Part shown: in pieces, positions 55,446 to 64,000 of the stretch
Layout of the letters: every line of letters starts with the position of its first letter
Numbering within the stretch: the first letter of the stretch is position 1
Assembly: GCA_032622095.1 (NCBI GenBank)
Contig: CP136067.1
Span: 132,435,990-132,499,989 of the forward strand
Source of the DNA: Siphonodentalium dalli
Lineage: Eukaryota; Mollusca; Scaphopoda; Gadilida; Siphonodentaliidae
DNA: 64,000 nucleotides
Reading direction: 5' to 3'
Made by a program: the position numbers and the translations under genes
The notes under the pieces: generated by a model
Seen by the model: the letters and a program-made list of their open reading frames with translations, nothing else
Told to the model about the DNA's origin: nothing
Databases searched by the model: none

Positions 55446-58400
55446 CAACATCCATTTCTTATATTTACACTCAACTGTCAAATTAAAAGAGTATCTATGC
55501 AAGCGCACATTTTGAACGATATTCTGTTATCGTGTTGCACGTTGCGTACGTACAATATGAAAATAAAATGTCGCAGGGTCCGCGTCCACTGAAACGAGGA
55601 GGCTTTGTGGGACGTTGGAATGTTTTTGTCATTTTGTGGTCTGCGAATCAATCGATGAGATGTAAACATGGACTGCGAATGTCGCAGTTTTCTAACAATT
55701 TGCAGTGAACGGTAGAACACAACTATTGCAGTTTTGGGGAATTTTAGAACGTAGCGCATATAATAACAAAGAACACATATGGTTTTGGTTGAATACCCGG
55801 ATTATCTCATTACTCAACAAAAAAAACATACATGCAGGTATTCTCTATATAGTAATTTCCACACGTGGATGATGATAAAGATCTATACATATATATAGTT
55901 TCTAAACTATTATGGCATAAGACATTTTTATTTTTATATTTTGTTTAGTACAGCCATTAACAATTTACAAAAGACTACTTAAGGTGTAGAGACGAATTTT
56001 GGAAACCTCCACGACTTTATTCCAAACTTTTACTATAAAGATTGTCGACATCATTGTCTTTAACCAAGAATAATAGCTGAGGCAAATGTAGTTCATGATC
56101 ATATAACACGGTACCTCTAATAGTCACACAATTAACATAATATTAAAACTGATTTAAAGGGACACATACAAATCACTCCGTAAATCTGCTGGATTATTTT
56201 GGCATACACATGGCGACAACTTAACTATTGTACGAATAATGATTATATTATAATTACATGACCTGAGACTCAGGGTTCTCTAAAATGTTATTTATACTAT
56301 TTTAATTTTTGGACTGGTAAAAGCTGCTCCGACGGCAGACTATCTGTTCATCATTGGCATTATTCAAGCTTCCGGTGAGCAAGGCAGGGTACTTTGTTGC
56401 GGGCCCAGGACACTGTGGCATCCCACATTGTTCATTCTGATGTTTGCACCATAAAACAAGTTTTGTTTAAAATACCTATTATTTATAAATGGATGTTCTA
56501 AAAACAAATGTTCGGAATGCGATTTTGAAATTATGTAGATGTAATTGACGTGCCACAAACATTAAGAATCATCAGTTAGTTGGATAGTGTAAGCTTATTT
56601 TCTAAACGTTAATGGCATATATCTGTAAACATACTTCGATTTTTTTAGCAGAGACATGAACCATTTTCAAAAGATGAACAGAGATGAATAATGAAAACGT
56701 CCACATGCACCTTTGTTCTAAACATTTGTTCAGAAGAATGTCGTTTGTATTGTCATTAACCAAGTAACGCTGCTCATCAATATCCGATACAGGTCCCTGT
56801 CCATTCTACTCCTCTATTCTATGAAACATCAATTATCTATATTGTCAAATAAGAATGGATGGTACGCACTCAATACTAGTTGAACATTGATATCCGATGA
56901 AGAACGCTCTATATTCTTCAGCGTGACGTATCACGAATGTATATAGTCATGGTACTAAACATACCCGATAAACAAGCAAACCGATGTACTTTATCTATTT
57001 GCTTGGAACTCCCACAAACAAATTCAAGCATGCATGAACCATTTAAGGCATATACGCACGTTTTTCTTGTAATACCTGATATTTCAAGAACGTATTTTTT
57101 AAGTGTGGTAGATGTTACTTACACGACACACACATTAATCACCATAAATCGGTTGGAAATGAAAAGCATATAATTATATACTTTTATGACATGATGTCTT
57201 AAAATTTATTAGCATAATTATGAACTATTTTCAACAGACTGCTTAAAGATACATAATCCATTTTAACGCCCCTAAATTACAATGTGTTCCGCTTTGGCGG
57301 TAAACAATTATTTTAATCGAGTCGAGGAATCCACACATCAACGGCGGTCGCCGTTAGGAGAGGTCACACAAGGTCATACCCGGCGCCCTGTTCGAAAAGT
57401 GCATCAGAACCAATCGCAAATTAATTTCGGAATACATAAGACGACAAAACCTATCACCAATTCGCCATCAACAAGAATACGGTACCTTGTGATAGTTGAC
57501 ATGCGGATACATATATATACTTATTTACGAATCGGTAATCATTTTTAATTCATGAAAATATAAATGTTATATGACACCATACTTGTCACACGTGGAAAAA
57601 CTGTGTGTTTACAATTGTGATAACACGTGTTGGGGAATTCCAATTTGAACTAGGACTCACCATATATGGAAGTTGTAAAACACATTCGCTCATCGACCAA
57701 AATGCCACGAAAAACCGTTATTATAGGAGATTTTCGGCAAGTATTATATCGGGTATTGTTGTGAGTAATTATTGGCAATATACTAATTTGGTTAACTAAA
57801 TTGGATGTTGGCCAAACTCCGTTGTTGTGTTGTAACATGATGATACTGGGATCATGCATTGCGTCAGATTATGTATCTTTAAAGTTGCTCTGTCCGATTT
57901 GACATCATACTTTCATAAAACTACTATTGATAGTTAGAAATAATAAGATCGTGCCAATGAGATTATTAGTAGGAGGTTCTGATGTTTTTAGATATCGACT
58001 TCCAAAAGAAAATGTTTTAACAAATTTCGAAGTGTTGTCATTTGTATCTGCTGAGAAAAATATGGTGTTGTTTTATATTTTTACCCTTGAATATATTATC
58101 AGCAGATGATTTCTTTCTTTTTAAGCAATAAATCCTATAACCTATGATAACATCTCATGATTTATAATCACTGATAAAGATCGTCTAAGACTTTATTTCC
58201 CAAAAGGAATAACTAATAAAGAGCGTTATCAAGTATGATAGTTTGGGCTCGCTTTCAACGTAACACTGGTGGATACTTTTATGGATTTTAGCGATGCATG
58301 CCCCATACAAATGGCGGTGGTTTCAGGTATGTTTCACTTGCTCAGTAAACTGATAATTACCTTTGAAGAATGTAACTAATTAGGAGACAACTCGAGGTGG

Positions 58401-59060
58401 ATCGTTAAAGTGGAGAGGGGAATTATAATAACATCCCAAGCCTTTCTTCCAGTCTTTTGTTCTGAAGATTGTCTTTGACATAGAATAGCTGAACATCGAT
58501 ATCATATCAATAACCGTTATAATTAAATATAGTTGAAGTCACCAGATAAACAAGTTCACTAACCATGGTGCGCACTATCCACCTACGTTCAACTCTGGCA
58601 CAGTAAAATCAAGCTTTTGTTCTGACGATTGGAGTTAAATATAGCTGAAGGAACCAGATAAACAACTTCACTGATGCTTTATCTACTGCTTTGAACTTAT
58701 TACACCAACAAAGTCCGGCATGAATATGAACTTTTATTAGCACACACAGGAAACATTTTCAAAAGACTCCTTAAAGATTCCCTGCCCGATTTGTCACTAC
58801 ACTTTCGTATAACTACTATATTTTTCGGTTCGAAGAAATAATAAGATCGGGCCAACGAATGTAATATCGGCAGGTTCCGATGATCAGATACCGACTTTTA
58901 AAATGTTTTGAATTGGTGCCAGCCTATCAAAAAAAAAAATACCATTGATCATCTCTGATAAAGAGGACCCATGCTTTCCTTTCCACATATTATAACATTA
59001 AAAAGAGCGTTATCGATTATAAGGCATGCTCCTTTTAAACGTAACACTGGTTTTGTGCTA
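55446..59060. repeat. degenerate ~0.9-kb repeat units, no gene
   Basis: 57865-58270 and 58765-59055 share GAAATAATAAGATCG(T/G)GCCAA, AAAGAGCGTTATC and AACGTAACACTGG. Older relatives appear at 55965-56080, 56690-56790 and 57215-57260 (AAAAGACTNCTTAA, AGAAGATTGTC-type phrases). 55446-55960 is unique. Short frames only. Confidence 0.55.
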
Positions 59061-59408
59061 AATAGTGGTTAGTGTAAACATATTGTATTGCATAATAATA
59101 TCGCAACGGGATTGAGACACAAGTTTTACAACTTACAAATGGTCTCTCTCCCCACATAATTGTATTACACAAAATGAACATAAAATATAATCACACACAA
59201 AATAATTCATATGCACAACATCTTTTCACTTATAACAATATAATGATATAATCCCGAGTATGACAATAACGGTGGATATTTCTCTTTATGGGGGGGGGGG
59301 TGGTTCGTCCCGTGGGTCGGTGGCTCAGACGAGTCTTCGCATTCTATATATGTAGTGATAATACAACATGTTACATTTGCAGCGTAGGTTTGCACATCAA
59401 TGTGTTTA

Positions 59409-61748
59409 CTAAAATTTGAACCGCGATGTCGAGGTTATGTATAATTGAACAGCCCTAAATATGTTCTGATTTTGTGTACTATTCAGGTTAGTATCTCCAA
59501 GGAGGAGTTTCTCGAGATTAATAGTTAGTACACCAATGGTAGCGAGTTGGTGAAACAACAAACATCGTTGATCTGTGTAAAATGGACAAACAAAAAAATA
59601 ATGATTTGCTTCTTCGGCCGGGTGACCACAACGACAGCTTGGGTTGTCCGATATGAAGTTAGAAAATTTGTCACCGTTTAAATCGCTACAGTAATTTCGA
59701 AGTTTGCAATGAATGATGTTTATCGCGCGATTTCCTAAATTAAAATAGTCTGGTGGCACAAGAACTGGATCAGTCGTTAGGTATTTTGTTTTTAAAATAC
59801 TAATGGAAGATGATTCTTTTATTTTATTTGACAGGGTATTCCATTCCCTAGTTGTATTTGGGAAAAATGTGTGTTCAAAATGGACAGTTCTTTTGAATGT
59901 GTATGGAGGAAAACTTGTTTTATCTCTAAAATCATATCTAGTTGCTGATTCTGGGCGGGTGGGTAAGAGATTGTTGAGATATTTAGGGGTCTTGTTATTA
60001 GTTATTCTGTACATGATATTCATTCTATGAGATTTCCTTCTGTTTGTTAACGTTTGCCACCCCAATTCTACTAGCAAGTTTTTCACAGGAACGGATCGCG
60101 TGAGACCTGTAACAATTCGACCCGCGTCCGCTTGGATGCGATCTAGTTTTGAAATAACATTTGCTGGGGCGGAGTCCCAGACAACGTCAGCGTAATCCAT
60201 CAGGGGCAATATGTACGCTCGATAAATTGTGTCTAAGGTTTTCCTATTTAAAGAAAATTTCAATTGTCTTAGATATGCAAGGCGGCCATATATTTTCTTT
60301 GATAACTCATTGGTATGTTTGTCCCAGTTTAGGTCACTCTGTATATTCAAGCCAAGGTGTTTGTGTGATTCTACGTGGGTTATAGGTTCACCACTGAGAA
60401 AAAGATGTATGTCAGGCTGGGCACCGGTATAAGAGAATGTCATGGACTTAGTTTTACTACTATTGAATTTTACTAGCCATTGATTTGACCATTTATCTAT
60501 GGCTTTAAGATCAGTATTTACACCGTCCTCAAGGTCCTGGAGACTTCCATTGCTAGCAGTGAGGCAAGTATCATCCGCATACATTCTAGTGAAAGATTTA
60601 ATATTTTCAGCGAGATCATTAATATATACCAAGAATAAGAAAGGGCCAAGAATAGATCCCTGGGGGACACCAGCGAGTATCTTTTTATATTCTGAAGACG
60701 TGTTATTTACCATCACCCTTTGTTTTCGATCTGAGAGATAGTCATTAATGAAAGCAAGAAGTGGTCCGGAAATTTCACATCGTTCAAGTTTATATACCAG
60801 TCCCTCGTGCCAGACCCTCTCGAATGCCTTAGATATATCACAAAATACAGCACATGTATGCAGTTTATTCTCGAGGGCCTGGCTAAGGGAATGGTTAAGT
60901 TCTAACAGTTGGAATATAGTTGAATGCCCAGGAAGGAAACCCGATTGGAAATCGTAAAAGAAGCCTTTGGTCTCGAAATGCTTAAAAAGATATTTAAGAA
61001 CAACTTTTTCAAAAACTTTCGCCAGTGTCGGCAGTAAAGAAATCGGTCTGTAATTCTTAGGATTTAAGCGATCGTCATTTTTAAATATTGGAATCACATT
61101 AGCTTTTTTCCATTCATCGGGGAATTTACACTCTTTGAGACATAATTCGAAAATAATTTTTAGGGGCTGAACGATGGCATATTTTGTTTCAAGAAGCATT
61201 CTTGCACTTATTCCATCGTGACCGTGTGCCTTGTTAGGTTTAAGAGATGAAATAGCTTCCAATATATCTTCCGTCTTTACAGGCACATTACTAATGGTGG
61301 GGGGAGGTACAGCCTTAATAATGTTTGGTTTGGCGGTGGGCAGCGCGGAGTTGCCGATAAAACTGTCATTTAACAGAGTTGCCTTCGATAAATCGTCGAC
61401 AATAATTTCATAGGAATCGTTCCCAGTTAGTAACTTAAGCGGGGGTAGGGATCCGTTTTTGGTTCGGTTCAGAATATTATTAACCATTTTCCAAAAATAC
61501 CTCGGGGAGTCTGCTGATGTTAGATTATGCTGAAGATTGTTTTCAAAAAATTTTCTTGCCTGTTTTTTCATATTATTCAGGGTATTTCGCGCCTTTTTAA
61601 AAGTGTTCCAATCAATTAAATTTCCGCTATGAATAGCCTTTTTCCTCAGTTTATCCCGTTTTGTCAGTTGCTTACGAATCTCACTGTTGAACCAGTATTT
61701 ATCTTTCGGTCTGATGAGAACGACGCGACTAGGTATAGTTTCTCGCAT
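59409..61748 (-). pseudogene. LINE ORF2 part 2: reverse transcriptase and zinc knuckle
   Basis: A 779-codon frame. Order: linker; RT from about 160 with NYRPISLLP (232), VFCDISKAF (301-309), GVPQGSILGP (360-369) and catalytic YADD (390-393); then thumb and C-terminal domain, and a knuckle C705-C707-H716-C721 (CRCG...HYFFVC). The frame continues upstream without shift through TIMRET to a single TGA at 61755-61757, beyond which the endonuclease is read, so this is one ORF split by one stop. The RT itself is intact, which suggests recent activity. Clade between Jockey, CR1 and relatives not resolved by eye. Confidence 0.82.
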
Positions 61749-61754
61749 AATAGT

Positions 61755-62560
61755 TCAAAAATCGTTAGTGAACAGTTCAACAGTTTCGTTTACTCCAAAA
61801 CCTTTCGTCAGTTTAAGCCAGTCCTTATTTTTAATTATTTGTGATGCGCGCTGAAAATCAGCGGCTCCATAATTCCACACGTGCCGTTCAAAATTCGGGT
61901 TTAAGGTATAATCGAGTTCCACAACTGCATAAGTTCCATAATGGTCGGATACCCCTGGGTCTATAACTCCCGAATCAATAGCCACAATGCCATCACTTAC
62001 CAAGATCGGATCTATACTAGTTTGCGAATTGTCAGTTACGCGTGTAGGTTCATTAATAAGATTTCGGATTACTAGACGGGCTTTCATTTCATTTAAATCC
62101 GAAGAAGGATCAAAAGCATTTGAGTTCAAATCACCTAGCAGTATTACGGAATTTGATACTTTTAAAGCTAATTCTAGTGAAGTCTCCAGGAGGTCCCAGT
62201 AGTTAGGTGCACAGAACTGAGCTGATCTATATGACACTGCTAAAAGATATCTCATTTTGTTTGATATCACTTTAAACCACATTATAGAGTCGTCAAACTC
62301 GAGAGATGACTGCCTTTCTGACAATACTTGGTCAGAAAAATAGACACAGATCCCACCGCCGTTTGAATCGCGATCATTCCTGATTGGGGGTCCATATCCA
62401 TCAATCATAATATCAGATGATGGTAATGACGGGTCAAGGTGTGTTTCCGTGAAACAGAGAATATCGAAATCGGTAATCATATCAACTATTTTTGTCAATT
62501 TGTATCGTATGCTCCTGATATTATAGTGAAATATAGCTAACGAATTTCGTTGTTTCGATC
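61755..62560 (-). pseudogene. LINE ORF2 part 1: AP endonuclease
   Basis: The frame from about 62558 reads a start typical of these elements (HYNIRSIRYK), then DILCFTETHLDP, GGGICVYFSD, LLGDLNSNAF and a GVSDHYG catalytic end: all the endonuclease landmarks in order. It ends at TGA 61755-61757 in frame with the RT part. Upstream, a one-base register change near 62540-62560 separates it from the segment carrying the 2A-like motif. Confidence 0.78.
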
Positions 62561-62743
62561 AATTGTGCCCGGATTTGGATGCACATCGGACGACATAATA
62601 AGTGATAGGGCGGCCAAAAAAAGAATGGTGTTGTAGTTCATAACGAAGCCCTGTGTGTATCGAGTTATGTGTACCTCACGCTTGCATTTGCGAAGATCGT
62701 GGATTCCAATAGCACTGCGATATGCCATTATACTAATCGCCAT
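62537..62743 (-). pseudogene. LINE ORF N-terminal segment with 2A-like motif
   Basis: A hydrophobic stretch (ILFLAALSLIM) is directly followed by SSDVHPNPGT. D-V-x-x-NPG-P is the ribosome-skipping 2A signature known from several APE-type LINEs; here the last Pro is Thr. The frame closes 10 codons later, where the endonuclease frame takes over one base out of register. Confidence 0.6.
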
Positions 62744-62750
62744 TGGGACT

Positions 62751-63114
62751 GATCAACTTGATGAGAATAGTGCCATTGGAATCCCTCTTGTATACGCATA
62801 GGAAGACAACGTCCCGAAACCACATACCCCGAGGTGAACCACTCACTTTGGTTTTGACAGAAAAGTTATATATATTTGATGTTGTACATAAGAATTTGAA
62901 TAATACATAGATGGTAATACGGCATACTACCGTGTTGGTGACAAGTGTCATGTAGGATGTTTGCTCTCTGGACGATATTGAATGGTTAATCAGCTACCCA
63001 AAGAGGCAGCTGGACGCTTATTATTTATAATTTATGAGGCGCGGGTTTGCAATGACTGACCACACTGCCCAACATCAATACCAGGTGCCCAAGCAACAAT
63101 TGGTAATAATAGGG
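62751..63114. other. no gene recognised
   Basis: Unique AT-rich sequence upstream of the LINE. Confidence 0.4.
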
Positions 63115-63254
63115 AAATAATATATATATACAAACACCACATACATACATATACACATGCACATGCACATATATGCACATATACATACATATACATATAT
63201 ATACACACATATACATACATATACATATACACATACATACATACACTCACATAT

Positions 63255-63303
<49 letters not shown>

Positions 63304-63320
63304 TACATATATATGTATCA
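63115..63320. repeat. AC/AT-rich microsatellite block
   Basis: Mixed CATACATATACA and CACATATGCACAT repeats, then (TA)n at 63268-63297 and CATATATA. All overlapping frames in this block are artefacts of the repeat. Confidence 0.95.
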
Positions 63321-64000
63321 GTATCAGCTCGACCCACCAGCATCAGTTCTGAGGAAGCATGACCACTATCTTAAATAATTATATATAAGTAGGTCTATAT
63401 GTTTGTATGTACCATATAACATAAGGATCATACAGTCATCCACAGTTCGCTTGCATCAATTACAATCAGTTTTGGGACTTCTGGTATCCAGTTTGTGCGA
63501 TTCAAAACACAGACATAAAATTGACCGAGTTTTGGTTACTTTGTCAACACTTAATAATCCGTGACAATCGGCATTGACCTTTGCCCGTGAGGTTCGTGCT
63601 TGTATTGGATTGACACACTTGAACGCTGGCTATGTGGGACAGTGGTGGTCAGAAATGCGATCGGATACAATGGTTTAAAATATGGTAGAAGTCGTTCTTA
63701 TGGAGACTGCTGTTAATTTCTTATAGTTTAATGACCAATTTAGAATTCATGTGTAAGTATAGTTTGCAGTTATGTGATCGATTGCACATTGGTACCTGTT
63801 GAATTTTGGCATTCCACTCAAGCTATGTTAAAACAAAAATAGTTGGATGATTTTAGGAATTCATGGAGAGGTTTAGAAACTACGAATCGTTACGCGTAGC
63901 GCATATACTGGGCACAAGAATCCATACTGTTATTACATTTATGGGGTTATACAATTCAGTTAGGTTGTCTGATCATGATGTGATTTAAATGTGATTTAGA
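63321..64000. other. no gene recognised
   Basis: Unique sequence to the end of the window; no domain-bearing frame or repeat seen. Confidence 0.4.

Larger units (their letters stand above)
59090..62750 (-). mobile_element. Jockey/CR1-like LINE, nearly full length
   Basis: Contains, in minus-strand order, an N-terminal segment with a 2A-like motif, an AP endonuclease, RT and a C-terminal zinc knuckle, then ~300 bp of 3' UTR with (T/A)-rich end. Boundaries are approximate because no target duplication was found. Broken by one frameshift and one TGA. Confidence 0.75.

Noticed and set aside
63025..63378. Cys/Tyr/Met-rich frames at the right end
   Set aside because: Translation of an AC/AT microsatellite.

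Overview
Animal nuclear DNA, AT-rich, with short spliced exons in a large excess of transposons, foldback elements and minisatellites. The only host gene that can be assembled with splice sites encodes a secreted PAN/apple plus C-type lectin protein. That architecture, together with L2-like, Tx1-like and Jockey/CR1-like LINEs and many tandem-arrayed MITEs, suggests a lophotrochozoan, most likely a gastropod mollusc. The organism call is an inference.

Layout. 0-6.3 kb: two nearly identical 560-bp direct repeats, each carrying a signal-peptide first exon, flank a virus-like element. That element is built as a head-to-head inverted repeat and encodes a zinc-finger plus P-loop ATPase, a small basic protein, a tiny third ORF and a second zinc-finger protein. 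One direct repeat is split by a piggyBac-like MITE and the other preserves the empty site. 6.3-10 kb: degenerate ~620-bp repeat units, a 35-bp minisatellite, a U2-snRNA-headed chimeric retroposon and GTCCGGGCTG-spaced repeats. 10-19.2 kb: a second piggyBac-like MITE, a 2.5-kb inverted-repeat element and a hAT MITE (perfect 8-bp target duplication), the last two inserted in one minisatellite, then a 401-bp MITE. 20.2-23.3 kb: an L2-like LINE with one internal stop. 24-32 kb: MITEs, hairpins and satellite-like repeats. 32.8-36.3 kb: a decayed Tx1/L1-like LINE. 37.7-41.9 kb: a ~148-bp palindromic-unit satellite bracketed by two copies of one long palindrome. 47.1-47.5 kb: a cluster of CGGTATACCG-centred palindromes just downstream of the lectin gene. 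47.96-53.97 kb: the PAN-CTLD lectin gene on the minus strand (three exons, both introns phase 1). 55-59 kb: a 43-bp minisatellite and degenerate ~0.9-kb repeats. 59.1-62.75 kb: a Jockey/CR1-like LINE on the minus strand with a 2A-like N-terminal motif and two breaks.

The most unusual object is the 1.4-5 kb virus-like unit. Its two arms meet at a GC-rich centre that resembles the head-to-head junction of a hairpin-telomere genome. Its genes are packed in viral style (ATGA overlap, TAAATG abutment), and both zinc-finger proteins place their metal ligands at identical positions. Nothing here proves it is active: one arm has a stop codon and a 450-bp deletion, and the other has a frameshift and a truncating stop.
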